From Adiantum capillus-veneris (Eukaryota > Streptophyta > Polypodiopsida > Polypodiales > Pteridaceae), in NCBI GenBank assembly GCA_014529385.2, contig CM043960.1:76531910-76595909 (forward strand): 64,000 nt of DNA. Reading direction: 5' to 3'. A model generated the notes under the pieces. The model was not told where the DNA came from, searched no databases, and saw nothing but the letters and a program-made list of their open reading frames with translations. Positions 34,117-45,121 of this stretch are shown in pieces. A program made the position numbers and the translations under genes. Each line of letters starts with the position of its first letter. Positions within the stretch are counted from its first letter, which is position 1.

Positions 34117-37100
34117 CCTAAGGAGCTTCGTAAAGATTTAGCTCGAAAGCTAACCAAAGAGTGTGAACCATATTGCCTAATGGCTGGAACTCTCTACAAG
34201 AGAGGTAAGGATGACATACTGAGACGTTGGAGAGGGGGAATGGGGAACACACCCGACACACATGCAACTGCCTCTATATAGCTCAAGGTATTCACAGCAC
34301 CCCTGTCCTCTCGAAAACACCTTCAAAAAAGACGATTCACACTAACAGGGCCTCGCCTGCGCTTCGCCCAACGCAAAAACACTCTGCACAATCCTCGGAA
34401 AGCAATCACAGCGATCTTGCCCGCTTCCAGCCATTCGACAACTCAACACCTCTCTCTCTTTCTCTCTCACACACACAGGGGGCCCGAGGGAGCGCACACG
34501 CTCACACACACCGGCACCACACACCCTGGAGACGAGCAAAGAAGAAAGGGGGGAAGGGGAAAGACAACTCCAAAATCGCCAGTGACAACTTCTCCTTCAA
34601 ACAAGAAACTATGTACAAACCCCATGAACCGTGCTCCAAGCTACACCATGGCCATCGCCACTTTATACAGAGGGGCACACACCTCCCTCGACAAAACCGA
34701 AACCCATCGGCACACGCCTCAACGGGGAAATTCACCACCCGCTTCGCATCGGCAAAATCTTCTCTTCTTGGCAGCCCTCGCTGGCCCCTTCTCTTGCAAA
34801 TCCTTCGCTCTTTCGAGCCGCCTCACAGACCATGTGTGTGGGCTTCGACTCCTTGAGCGCACAAAGCCTATTTCTTTTTTTTCCTTCCTCAATTCTCCTT
34901 TCTCACCCCCAAGCCCTCACGCTTCCGGGCCGCTTCCACGACAAACCACGTGCCGGCCTCGACCATTGAGCGCACGAAGCTTCTCCTCCTTCCCAAGCCT
35001 AAGGAGCCCAAGAGCAAAACCCTCCTCCTGGCCTCGAAAAAAATGTCGCCCCTTTCTTTTCTTCACTCTCCCCCCCTTTTTTTTTTCTCAATGCAAAGTA
35101 ACTCTTTTTAGCAATGGCGCCAGGCGCCACTCCCTCTTTGAGTGCCTTTTCCAACTAAGCCTTGAACTTTTTTTTTTCTTCAAACTCACTTGAGTCCAGC
35201 CACCCTTTTCTTTTACTTTACAATTCACAACCAAAGGCTTTTTAGCCCTCATTTCCCATGCAATGGGTGCTCCATGAGTTCTCGTTCACTGAACCCCCTT
35301 CTCCCCCAGTCACACCAAGGCCAGCTCCAAACCTCAAAAACTTTGCCTCCTTCGATCAATTCAAACCCTAGAACATCAAGTCGCAAAAGTGTGGGAAAAA
35401 AACTGATCCGCCTCCGTTACGATTGTTCGCCAAGTTAAATTGGGCGTACCATGATGCGTTCGCCTTCGATCGACGAGCCATAAGTCGGCTGACTCCCCAT
35501 GTCGTATGCTACTTTCCAAAACCTTGGCGAGTTCAAAAGGATCCTTGCCAGCACGCTTATCAGTGCGTCCCGGTGAGCACATATTCGACCCCTGGCAAAT
35601 ATTCCACAGGTCATAACTTGCTCGTCTAAGCTCCGAATGGCAATCCGAAAAGATCGGCATGGTCCACAGCTCGAGCTTTACACGCGTATACACTCGTCCC
35701 GGTTTTTGCCACCTATTTGTACCTGCCTTGTCCGTCGGGGATCTGCGAAGCCTTCTAACTTCAGACAATCATAACTTTCACACCCGGACTTCGTTTGAGG
35801 AGCCGTCTGGACCAACTTGCAAAGCATCTCGAAGACCATATTCTAGAGCATCAAATCAGCATCTCGGGCACCTTTACCTATCACCCCAATTGGACCAGTC
35901 TGGGGCCTTTTTGGCCTAAAAAATTGCATCGCGTATATATCTGCGCTGCCACTTTCCTGCCCAGGGTCTTCATACCTGCTTTAGCCCTCTACCATGCACC
36001 TATCAGCATACATGGCGCTGCACTGCACACTTCCTAGCACGGACCACCTTTGGCCGCACCAACGTTGTGCTCGTGAAGATGACTACTTGTACATTTTGCA
36101 AAAAGCACATATGGGCATAGCTGGCGGTAATTTTTCAGGAGAATTGACTCTTAGGAAGGTGTTGCAATCAGGCCATTGGTGGCCCAATTTGTTTAAGCAT
36201 GCGTCACTTTTTGTGAAAGGGTGTGACAAATTCCAATGGTACAAGAAACTATAGTAGAGGATAAGATGCCCCTGCATCATCAAAAAGTAGCTCAACCATT
36301 TGAAAAGTGGCGCTTAGACTTTGTAGGTCCAATTAGTCTAACTGCACGTAACACGCAATCACAATACATTATAGTGGCCACATTTTATGTAACCAAATGA
36401 ACAGAAGCTAGGGCTACACACAAGGGTGATGCAAAGGCAATAGGTAAGTTCCTCTTTGAGAACATTATTATATGGTTTGGGTGCCCATTTGAGCTTGTAA
36501 GTGACAATGGCTCTCATTTCATAAATGACGTGATCAAAGAGCTCACAATGAACTTCATGATATCCCACCACGAGTCTACACCTTATTACCCCCAAGTGAA
36601 TGGCCTAAAGCTTACGTTATCTTTATGGGCCTATCGAACTCTGTATAAAGTAGCCATCAATTGTACACCATTTAAAATGGTATATGGCCAAGAAACAATG
36701 ATGCCCCACGAATTTGTCATCCCTAGTCTTTGTGTGGCTAGTCAAGAAGACTGGGACGGTAATCCTTTGGTTGAGTGATTGTATATTCTTGAGCATCTAA
36801 AGGAAGAAAGGCAATTCGCTGTGTACAATGCCCTAATGAAGAAAGATAGAAGGGAAAAATGGTTTGAATGCCATTAAAATACAAAGATATAAAAGTGGGA
36901 GACAAAGTTTTTATGTATGGTGTATGTGATGGGAATGGGATTGTGATAGCTAGGGTGGATGAAAGAGAAACATCGTGCACACAAGAGAGTGTGTGTGGCT
37001 AGATTATCACTCAAGCAAATTAGGTTTCAAGATCAATTAACTTGGACGCATAAACACAATCTTGAGTATTTGCTAAACCATCACAGGCTCACCATAAACA

Positions 37101-37140
37101 AGGAAGATGTAATGCAAAATAGAGCTGTTTTTATTTATTC
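34117..37140 (+). pseudogene. Integrase fragment of a third gypsy element (D), interrupted
   Basis: 34117-34229 encodes KELRKDLARKLTKECEPYCL and LYKRGKDDILRR. After the 1.83-kb insertion the frame resumes at 36068 with REDDYLYILQKAHMGIAGG, the zinc-binding module, in which the second His is Asn (GGNF). The catalytic core follows: Asp in RLDFVGPI, Asp in LVSDNGSHF, then YYPQVNG where the Glu-bearing block is shortened. It ends near 37140. It is closest to B integrase but not part of A or B by order. The protease and RT are absent. Confidence 0.75.
34228..36061. mobile_element. 1.83-kb insertion in element D, solo-LTR-like
   Basis: The insert starts TGGAGAGG and ends GCACCA, and the 6-bp word ACGTTG is present on both sides (34224-34229 and 36062-36067), sharing bases with the insert start. 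Excision restores codons CGT TGT GCT CGT of the integrase. It is more GC-rich than its surroundings, has a TATATAG at 34275, and encodes no transposase or reverse transcriptase. A solo LTR is the simplest explanation; a non-autonomous element is the alternative. Confidence 0.7.
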
Positions 37141-38144
37141 ATGAAATGAGCTTTAAGTAGCTCTACAGCCGTGCACCACAACATGTGGGATAATTCCACT
37201 CTTCTCTCCTTGACTCACACTTTAGGACAAAGCTCACACTTTACAATCCTCCCCTTGAGGTTTGGATCCCATATAAAAACACTTATTGTTTTTTATAAAT
37301 ATGGAATATTGTAACTCTTATTTTTCGAGTAAACCTTGTAATAGTTGAGTCATGGCTACAAGATTCCAGATTGTATCAACCTGTCATTACTCTTTAGTTA
37401 GAGCTCCCAAATTATTAGTTTGGCCCACTAAAAACCTTGGCTAAGGTATAATAGCCAATTTTTGTAAGTTATTTGTAAGTTTTGGATAATGAAATACACA
37501 GCGTGAGCTAACGGTGCTCACTTCTCTCCTTCTCGTGCTTCCTACTCCCTCTCAGGTTGTCACATTGCTGTCTTGTTTGTTGCATTGCAACCGCAGGTAA
37601 GATCTCTACGCATTGATGTAAACACATCACAGTATTTCGTATCTTTTGGGGTCGCCGACCCGCGGCCTAATTTCATCATAAGTAGGAATTTACACTTCAA
37701 AATAAAAAACTAAGCATAAGTGGGGTATTGGGGCATCATTGCTAAGCATTTAGGTGCATTTTGGGTCAAAATGACTAGGTCAAAAATCCACTACTGTTAA
37801 TAATCACGATTTTGGCACTTAACCTAAATTGGGGTTTGAAACCACAAGTATGTGTGCTTAGGTCTTATAAACATGTCCTAGAAGTTTCATTACGTTTGGA
37901 TGTCATTTAATGCTGTAACGGATGTGATTTGTTTGTCGATGGAGCGATTGGCTTTTGGTGATTTCAATCACTTGAGTGTAGCTTGAGTTAGATGCGAGCT
38001 GTTAGTTGTTTTCCAAGAGATTGACAACCTCTTGTAGCCTTTATGCACTAGTCGAGTCAGCTTCGTCCCATGGATTGACAATTTAATCGTGGTTCTCGCT
38101 AAATCTGTAGTAAGATAGGAGTGAGATTAGACACCTGTCCCACA
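37141..38144 (+). repeat. Region containing the 5' LTR of element B (start uncertain)
   Basis: The last 130 bp (from about 38020) match the end of LTR A. A B-type palindrome copy is at 37795. Upstream parts (37430-37640) look like the transcribed end of another LTR, with a CAGGTAAG splice-donor-like word at 37593. I cannot place the first base. No ORF is supported. Confidence 0.5.
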
Positions 38145-38146
38145 TT

Positions 38147-38164
38147 TGGCACCATTGCCAAGGT
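38147..38164 (+). promoter_or_regulatory. Primer binding site of element B (mutated tRNA-Asp-like)
   Basis: TGGCACCATTGCCAAGGT differs from the TGGCGCCGTTGCCGGGG class mainly by G-to-A transitions, as expected after cytosine methylation and decay. Confidence 0.7.
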
Positions 38165-38916
38165 TCGAAGAGACCTAAACTAGGAAAAAACACGAGCGTC
38201 TTTTGAAGTTATCCTTTAACTTCCTCTAAGAGCTCCTAGAGTAAACACTTTTATAAAAAAAAACGCATAGCTTAAGATTGTCGTCTTCTGCTGTGTAGAG
38301 GTAGCTTGGAAGTAATCATACTTGTTGAGTGCCTTTAGGAATTTAGGATTGTAGAATTAGATTATGATTTTGAGAATGATTGATAGATGGGACATGTCTT
38401 AAGGTCAATGCTCAGGAAAAAGTTGCCAGTTGTACATAATCACGATTATTTACATTTGCCTCATTTTTCAACTTTTTTGACTAAGTTAGCATATCACTAG
38501 TTTTACCATGTTGTAATAAGCCCACAAACCAAATTTGGTAAGATTTGGATCATTGGATTAAAAATTGTGACCAAATTTACAAAGTCAATCTGCGGACAAA
38601 AAACTGATGACCATTTGACAAAAAATAGTCCAAACTTGATGAAACTTGGCTAGAGACCTTAAGTTGACGTGCTTAACAGATCTGTGTCAAGATTGGGGCA
38701 AAAAGTTACAAAAAAATAGCAAGAGTAAATAATGGCAATTATGTACATCTGCTTAAAAAATTGACAATCTTGCATATTTGGGCATATCACAAGGTCAAGC
38801 ATATCAAGTACACCACACAAATCAATTTTGGTGAAATTTGGATCACGAAGAAATTAACAACAAGTCAATTCAAAGGTAAGTACTCTATCCAGGGCTTCAG
38901 AAGTCTTTATGAACCT
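38165..38916 (+). other. Leader of element B with palindromic modules
   Basis: Two modules begin with palindromes at 38434 (TACATAATCACGATTATTTA) and 38726 (TAAATAATGGCAATTATGTA), 292 bp apart. Their bodies share phrases such as CATATCAC and AAATTTGGATCA. No ORF. Confidence 0.65.
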
Positions 38917-39775
38917 TAGATCTGGTCGTGTACTAAGAAATCATGGCATACTTGGAGAAACCTCCAGTAGAGTATCCACTGAACAAAGCGTGAATTAAGG
39001 CAATTCCTTGCACACTATTCTTGAAGAAGTCTCAGACACTTTTTCAGATTCAACATCTGAAATGTCTTCCTATTCTCGACTCACTTGGAAATCGGAATGA
39101 CAATGCGCTATAAGCATATACTCTCTTTTTATAAGACTAATCGCCATGGAGCTCAGGTTTACTTGGATCCTAACGAGGAGTATGCTATTCGCATTGATGA
39201 CCATGGTATTGAGTTTAAAGAGGAGACCAGGGCAAACAAACAAGGAAAAATGTACAAGGATTAAAACGGAACTCAGTATTTACAAGTCGAAGACCCTGAC
39301 GTGATAGACAAATGGGGTTTAGAAGTAAACACCATAATTCCAGATCTGGCCGCAAAAGAAGGACCACCAATTTTAGAATTTGAGGGATAAGATCAAGTTG
39401 ATTTGAAGCCTTTGAAACAGCTTAGTACTGATAATCCTAGGATCGGAGTCTATTGTTGGAAGCATAGAAACGACAAAGATCTTCTGTGGACTTTGCATGC
39501 CAAACTGACGGCCATGAAGATCATCTATATCTTCAAGATCAAAGATAAGGGATCAACAGATCTACCAACCTACCTGTTTAGGGATTGTTATGACAACAAC
39601 TTTGTTATGATGACTCCTGAGGAGGTAGAACAAATCAAATACCAAGGGTATTCCATTAGGGATTGGATATTGGGACAAGGACCAAAAACTATTCCAAGAG
39701 ATGAACACCATGAGAGATATTCTGAGAGTAATGTTAAGAAACCAGAAACCACCTCATTATGAAGAAAACCGGGTG
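38917..39775 (+). pseudogene. N-terminal gag-like ORF of element B
   Basis: Starts with NLRSGRVLRNHG near 38917, then YLDPNEEYAIRIDDHGIEF near 39170-39230 and a longer open part from 39403 (IGVYCWKHRNDKDLLW, FKIKDKGSTDLPTYLFRDC, KYQGYSIRDWILGQGPK). It ends where copia B enters at 39781. Frames and wording match element A at 21147-21920. It is broken by stops. Function unknown; placement suggests the gag N-terminus. Confidence 0.7.
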
Positions 39776-39780
39776 ACACT
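39776..39780 (+). repeat. Target-site duplication of copia B (left)
   Basis: ACACT, repeated at 45314-45318. Confidence 0.9.
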
Positions 39781-39972
39781 TGTTGGGGTATAAAGCCCAA
39801 TGTGGTCGCCCAGGTAAGTGGGCGGGCCGCCAGGTATGTACACATATTCTTTTGTAAAAACCTAATAAGAACTCACTATGCTCTACACATTACAATAGAG
39901 CGAGTTCACCATATCGTCGTGCTCTTCTTATCGCACTCTCTCTCGCGTCACACTTCCGCTCGTACTCCTTCA
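39781..39972 (+). repeat. 5' LTR of copia B (192 bp)
   Basis: Starts TGTTGGGG, ends CTCCTTCA. Differs from the 3' LTR at two positions only (A/G near 39894, A/C near 39920). Confidence 0.95.
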
Positions 39973-39974
39973 AC

Positions 39975-39986
39975 TGGTATTAGAGC
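39975..39986 (+). promoter_or_regulatory. Primer binding site of copia B (initiator-Met tRNA)
   Basis: TGGTATTAGAGC, two bases after the LTR. The same variant is used by gypsy-1. Confidence 0.9.
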
Positions 39987-41051
39987 TCAGATCGAGGCTC
40001 GGGGCAGCATTTGCAGGTAGCTAGCGTTACCTGCTCCGATTGGAGTGAGATTTGACAGGCGAAGACACGGCCCCAAATCTTGTGGGAGAACTCGAAGGGG
40101 TTGGTGTTCTCAGAATTTCATTCTGAGGTCATCTCGGCCACCGTTCGGCTTCGACAAAGTTCTGCGCAGGCCATTTTCGACTACGTGGTCTCAACGAGTG
40201 CAGATCCGACTCTGCAAATTTGGGGTTTCGGCCTACGACTGCAGGTGCTGAGGATATCGGCACTCCCAGAGTGTTGATTTGTGGCTGTCTACACATCGAA
40301 GGATGGCTCACAGTTCTTGGAGGTGTGTCACATACGACACGGGCGCATCTACACACAGACTGTAGTAGGCGACATCCACTAGTTCATCAGGTAGCTTGTG
40401 TTTGCTGCTTGATATTCCAGATTTCATCCTGACATTTCAGGTCCTTCCACATGGGATGTATTGTCAGAGATGATGTATGTCTGTTGAGGGTTTGCTGGCT
40501 GTGAGTCACGCAGCAAACAACCGCCGCAACGGTTACAGCATATAGTGGGAAATTTGTGGATGTATGATTTTGTGGGAAGTCTATGTATTGTCAGATTTAC
40601 TGCAGCCTTTGTTGAGGGACGAGTGAGGTTTTATTGAGCTGGAGGATTCTCGAATGTTGAGATCCTTTTGGTGATACAGGTCTTGGAGCGATCCCTCGAG
40701 CACCCTTAGATAGGCAGTTAGGATGTATTGACTGTGAGTTAGACAGTTTGGATTGCATCTTTGCTTTACTACCGTTGAGGCATTGTCGCAGTCTATGCTT
40801 ACAGGACAGTGAGAGACAGTACAGGTTTACCCACAGCTTACAGTGTCAGAGAGACAATGGTTTTTGAGCTGTTTTTTGGTCTGTTTTTTAGTACACTAGA
40901 GCCATTTTACAAAGGAGACTCTGCCGAAATTTCTGCAGAATCTGAAGCTTTCTTGGTTCATTTGACAGGTTGATATTGGTTCAGAGGTCAGTTTACAGGG
41001 GAAACTTTGCTGAATTTTTCCCAGGAAAGTAAACTACTGTGAAGCGTAGCT
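39987..41051 (+). other. 1.07-kb leader of copia B
   Basis: Long for a copia element. Parts are homologous to copia A at about 27100-27350, including an inverted CCGCCGCAACGGTTAC / GTAACCGCTGTGGCGG match, so it is a family trait. No conserved ORF. Confidence 0.7.
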
Positions 41052-43424
41052 ATGGCTGGATCACAGGACACTGCTCTTTACAATATCAAGAAGCTGGATG
41101 GAACCAATTTCCCATTGTGGAAGAAGAAGATTTGGCACGTGTTGGTACAAAAGAAGCAGATAAAACCTATAAAGCTCAAGGGGATAAAACCACAAGATAT
41201 TGACGAAGATGAATGGAGCGAAATGGATGAATTGGCACTTTCTACCATTATGCTGACTTTGGCAGAAAGCGTTTACTTCAATGTAGCAAACGAGATGTCG
41301 GCTTATGAAGCATGGACAAAGCTGAGTGATCTTTATGAGAAGCAGACTGCAGGTTCACAGGTATACTGGCTTAAGAAGCTTGTTGACTTGAAGATGAAAG
41401 AAGGGACACCTATGTCCAATCATCTGAATGAATTCAACACCATCTACAGTCAGTTGTCAGCTCAAGGTGTCAAGTTTGATGAACCTGTTAGAGCTATGTT
41501 CCTGTTGATCACATTGCCAGAAAGTTGGGACACTTTTCGCACAGCTTTGAGTAATTCTGCACCTCCAGATCGTTTGAACATAGCAGGTGTAGAAGGAAGT
41601 CTGCTTACTGAAGAAACCAATAGAAAGACAATGGACAAAGGCAAAGGAACAGCCTTAGTTGTCAGGGGAAGGACCAAAGAAAAGTACAAAGGTGGAAAGA
41701 GGAATCAGTCTCGTAGCAAGTCCCTCAGTGCTAAAGGCAAGAGTGACATAGAATGCTACCATTGTGGCAAGAAGGGTCACATGAAAAGAGATTGCAGAGA
41801 ATGGAAAGCAGAAAAAGGCAAAGAGAAAGCTGAAGACCATGGTGAGAAGAACAAGTCCTCAGTGAAGATTCAAGAAATAAATGTGACAATCACTGTTGCA
41901 GAGGATGACAGTCTAGTGTCAAGAGACATCTACTTCTTGAAGAATACAATGGACTCAGCTCTTCTTACAGCATTTGATGGAAATGCGCTGAGTGATTGGA
42001 TTATAGACTCAGGGGCATCACTTCATGTGTCTCCAAACAAGGAGTGGTTTACCTCTTATGTGACCACTAAAGATCATGTTCGGCTAGGCAATGGGCAGAC
42101 ATGTGAGATCTTAGGTATTGGAGATGTTCAATTGAAGTTTCAGAATGGCTCTTCTTTCACGGTGAAGAATGTGAGACATGTTCCCGCAATTACAAAGAGC
42201 TTGATCAGCACAGGTTTACTTGATGATGCTGGCTACGTCACCACTTTTGGACAAAACATGTGGAAGATATCCAAGGGTTCTATGACAGTAGCACATGGAG
42301 TAAAGTCTGGAGGACTTTACATGATTTATGTATCAAATGTCTCTAAAAATGTAATCAATGTAACCGAGCAGCCGAACGTTTCTTTGTGGCATAGCCGGTT
42401 AGGACATATGTCCAAGAAGGGAATGGAAATCTTGTCTCGTTCTGGTTATTTTCCTGGCTTTTCATTTAATGATTTTGAATTCTGTGAACATTGTCTGTAT
42501 GGTAAGCAAACACAGCAACCACATAAGCATAGAAGCAGTAGAAGAGATACACAGTTGGCACTTGTTCATAGTGATTTGTGTGGACCTATGCCTAACCTAT
42601 CTCTAGGGGGAGCTTCTTACTTTATGACATTTATAGATGATTACTCGAGGAAAGTATGGGTTTACTTTCTCAAGCACAAGGATGAAGCGTTTAGTGTTTT
42701 CAAAACGTTTGTGACACTTGTGGAGAATCAGAGTGGCAAGAAGCTTAAATGCTTACGCATTGACAATGGTGGAGAGTATGTTTCAAAGGCCTTTCAGGAC
42801 TTTTGTGAGTCAAAAGGTATAAAACGTGAACTTACTGATCCTTACAATCCTCCTCAAAATGGTGTTGCTAAGAGGATGAATAGGACCATACAAGAGAAGG
42901 TCAGAAGTATGTTGTCTAATGCACAGCTGCCAAATGGGTTTTGGGCTGAAGCTGTATCAACAGCTGTTCATCTTGTAAATAGATCTCCTAGCAAGGTTTT
43001 TCAGAAGGATTCAGTGCCAGAGATGGTATGGTCAGGCAAAATGCCCTCATACAAGCATCTCAAAGTCTTTGGCTGTGAGGCATATACTCACGTTCCAAAG
43101 GAATTTAGGAACAAACTTGAGCCAAAGAGTAGAAAGTGCATCTTTCTAGGCTATGGTAATTCTGGTGAGATGGGGTATAGACTTTGGGATCCTAAATCCA
43201 GAAAGGTTATCCGCAGCAATGATGTTCACTTTAATGAATCCAAATATCATTCTAAACCAGAGAGGGTTGAGGAGATTAGAAGAGTTGTCTTCCAAGAAGA
43301 TGGACCTGCACGTGCAAGACAAAATGTCAAGGCTCAAGAGGAGCAAGGACATGATAGATTGGAACCACAGGTTGTGGCTAAACCTGAGCCACGTATTGTG
43401 CATAGATCTGGACATATCACGTGA
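41052..43424 (+). CDS. Copia B gag-protease-integrase (first 790 residues)
   Basis: The start MAGSQDTALYNIKKLDGTNF is the first ATG giving the copia gag opening and aligns with copia A. Residues 1-230 are the gag capsid region; a CCHC knuckle CYHCGKKGHMKRDC lies at 235-248. The protease has DSGAS with Asp319. The preintegrase zinc block (WHSRLGHMSKKGM, CEHCLYGK) is near 455-490. The integrase core has Asp508 and Asp571, but the third catalytic residue at 607 is Lys (NGVAKRMNRT) where copia A and the family have Glu. The frame ends in a TGA at 43422 just after HRSGHIT; the same frame continues beyond, so gag-pol is cut by one stop, a change explainable by C-to-T at a CpG. Confidence 0.93.
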   Translation: MAGSQDTALYNIKKLDGTNFPLWKKKIWHVLVQKKQIKPIKLKGIKPQDIDEDEWSEMDELALSTIMLTLAESVYFNVANEMSAYEAWTKLSDLYEKQTAGSQVYWLKKLVDLKMKEGTPMSNHLNEFNTIYSQLSAQGVKFDEPVRAMFLLITLPESWDTFRTALSNSAPPDRLNIAGVEGSLLTEETNRKTMDKGKGTALVVRGRTKEKYKGGKRNQSRSKSLSAKGKSDIECYHCGKKGHMKRDCREWKAEKGKEKAEDHGEKNKSSVKIQEINVTITVAEDDSLVSRDIYFLKNTMDSALLTAFDGNALSDWIIDSGASLHVSPNKEWFTSYVTTKDHVRLGNGQTCEILGIGDVQLKFQNGSSFTVKNVRHVPAITKSLISTGLLDDAGYVTTFGQNMWKISKGSMTVAHGVKSGGLYMIYVSNVSKNVINVTEQPNVSLWHSRLGHMSKKGMEILSRSGYFPGFSFNDFEFCEHCLYGKQTQQPHKHRSSRRDTQLALVHSDLCGPMPNLSLGGASYFMTFIDDYSRKVWVYFLKHKDEAFSVFKTFVTLVENQSGKKLKCLRIDNGGEYVSKAFQDFCESKGIKRELTDPYNPPQNGVAKRMNRTIQEKVRSMLSNAQLPNGFWAEAVSTAVHLVNRSPSKVFQKDSVPEMVWSGKMPSYKHLKVFGCEAYTHVPKEFRNKLEPKSRKCIFLGYGNSGEMGYRLWDPKSRKVIRSNDVHFNESKYHSKPERVEEIRRVVFQEDGPARARQNVKAQEEQGHDRLEPQVVAKPEPRIVHRSGHIT

Positions 43425-43448
43425 CCTCCTGATAGGTTTGTTCCATCT

Positions 43449-45032
43449 ATGAACTATGTCATGTTGACTGATTGCAATGAGCCTTCATGTTACAAGGAAG
43501 CAGTGCAAATGAAGGACTCCGGGAATTGGCAATCGGCCATGCAGTCAGAGATGATAGCTCTGCATAAAAACCAGACATGGAAGCGAGTTAAATTACCACA
43601 GGGCAAAAAGGCTCCACCTTGTAAATGGGTTTACAGGTATAAGATCACCGCTCATGATGGTCAGCCAAAGTACAAAGCAAGGCTTGTTGCCAAGGGCTTT
43701 AAGCAAGAACAAGGCATTGACTTTGATGAAGTGTTCTCTCCGGTGGTCAAGATGACTACATTGAGATTCTTTCTTGCATTGGTTGCCATATTAGATTTGG
43801 TGTTGCACCAAATGGATGTCAAGATAGCGTTCTTGCATGGTGATTTAGATGTGGAAATTTACATGCAGCAGCCAGAAGGGTTTGTTGAGAAAGGCAAGGA
43901 AGATTTCGTATGCCAGTTGTTAAAGAGTCTTTATGGCTTAAAACAATCACCGAGGGCATGGTACCATAAGTTCCACAAGTTTATGCTTTCTCAAGGCTAC
44001 AAACGTAGTGAGTTCAATCACTGTCTATATACAAAGAAGGCTAAGGATGGCAGTTGGCTGATCCTTATTTTGTATGTAGATGACATGTTTATTGCTGGCA
44101 AGCACTTGGAAGAAATTTCAGCTTTGAAGTCAAAGATGGCAAAATCGTTTGACATGAAAGACATGGGTGAGGCAAGTCATATACTTGGTATGCGCATTGA
44201 GAGAGACAGATCAAAGAAGTTGATTTGGTTATCTCAAACAAAGTATATTGACAAGGTTTTGCAACGTTTCAATATGGAGAAGGGAAAGGCATTGAGTGTT
44301 CCATTGCCACCATATGTGAAACTTAGCAAACAAGATTGTCCTGTGTTTGAGGAAGAACATGCTGAAATGGATAAGATTCCATATGCGTCTGCAGTGGGTA
44401 GTTTAATGTATGCAATGATTACTACTCGCCCAGACATTGCATTTGCAGTGGGAGTAGTAAGTCAATACATGTCAAACCCAGGCAAGAAACATTGGGAGGC
44501 AGTGAAAGGAATATTGAGATACCTGAAAGCTACAAAGAGTATGCGTATATGCTATGGGAGTCAGGAGCTAAGTGTAAAGGGTTTTACAGACTTAGATTAT
44601 GCAGGTGACTTAGACAACCGCAGGTCTACGTCAGGGTATGTCTTTACATTGGCTGGTGGAGCAGTATCATGGCGTTCTAGATTACAAGATTGTGTTACTC
44701 AGTCTACTACAGAGGCTGAATATGTTGCAGCATCAGAGGCATGCAAAGAATCAATTTGGCTTAATCGACTAGTAACAGATTTGGGAATCAAAGAAGAGAT
44801 GCCTGTGTTATATTGTGATAGTCAAAGTGCTATACAATTGGCTCGCAATCCAGTTTATCACTCAAAGACAAAGCATGTGGATGTGAAGTATCATTTCATC
44901 AGGGAAATGCTCGAGGATAAGCAACTTCAGCTTGTCAAAGTTCACACCACAAAAAATCTTGCTGATCTACTTACAAAAGGACTTCCCTCAGAGAGCTTTG
45001 CGCATTTTCGCAAGCAGTTAGGTGTAGGGTAG
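43449..45032 (+). CDS. Copia B reverse transcriptase-RNase H (527 residues)
   Basis: Same frame as the upstream part, separated only by the stop at 43422-43424. The RT region starts near [19 protein letters not shown], with KWVYRYKI, QMDVKIAFLHGDL, the SLYGLKQSPRAWY block and the catalytic YVDDM near 44074. RNase H carries TDLDYAGD (usual Ala replaced by Leu, Asp kept), SWRSRLQDC, STTEAEYVA and HVDVKYHFIREML. Translated alone this part would lack gag and integrase, so it is effectively a pseudogene half even though the domain itself is open from end to end. Confidence 0.93.
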   Translation: MNYVMLTDCNEPSCYKEAVQMKDSGNWQSAMQSEMIALHKNQTWKRVKLPQGKKAPPCKWVYRYKITAHDGQPKYKARLVAKGFKQEQGIDFDEVFSPVVKMTTLRFFLALVAILDLVLHQMDVKIAFLHGDLDVEIYMQQPEGFVEKGKEDFVCQLLKSLYGLKQSPRAWYHKFHKFMLSQGYKRSEFNHCLYTKKAKDGSWLILILYVDDMFIAGKHLEEISALKSKMAKSFDMKDMGEASHILGMRIERDRSKKLIWLSQTKYIDKVLQRFNMEKGKALSVPLPPYVKLSKQDCPVFEEEHAEMDKIPYASAVGSLMYAMITTRPDIAFAVGVVSQYMSNPGKKHWEAVKGILRYLKATKSMRICYGSQELSVKGFTDLDYAGDLDNRRSTSGYVFTLAGGAVSWRSRLQDCVTQSTTEAEYVAASEACKESIWLNRLVTDLGIKEEMPVLYCDSQSAIQLARNPVYHSKTKHVDVKYHFIREMLEDKQLQLVKVHTTKNLADLLTKGLPSESFAHFRKQLGVG

Positions 45033-45110
45033 TACATCACTTCTCTACATCTCTTGTATATTAGCTTGTATAGTAGCTTCTCTCACACTTAAAGTACCAC
45101 ATTAGACTTT

Positions 45111-45120
45111 AAGTGGGAGG
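45111..45120 (+). promoter_or_regulatory. Polypurine tract of copia B
   Basis: AAGTGGGAGG directly before the 3' LTR; primes plus-strand DNA in LTR elements. Copia A has AAGTGAGAGG in the same place. Confidence 0.85.
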
Positions 45121-45121
45121 T

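Noticed and set aside
34417-35193. 258-codon ORF in the 1.83-kb insertion
   Set aside because: Ser/Pro/Phe-rich without domain, and two other frames are also open here; likely due to base composition.
35376-35768. 130-codon minus-strand ORF in the 1.83-kb insertion
   Set aside because: No motif; text looks like LTR sequence and no relative is available for comparison.
37141-37640. Possible separate LTR end with CAGGTAAG donor-like word
   Set aside because: No partner LTR, primer site or target duplication could be found, so it is only mentioned within the LTR B region.
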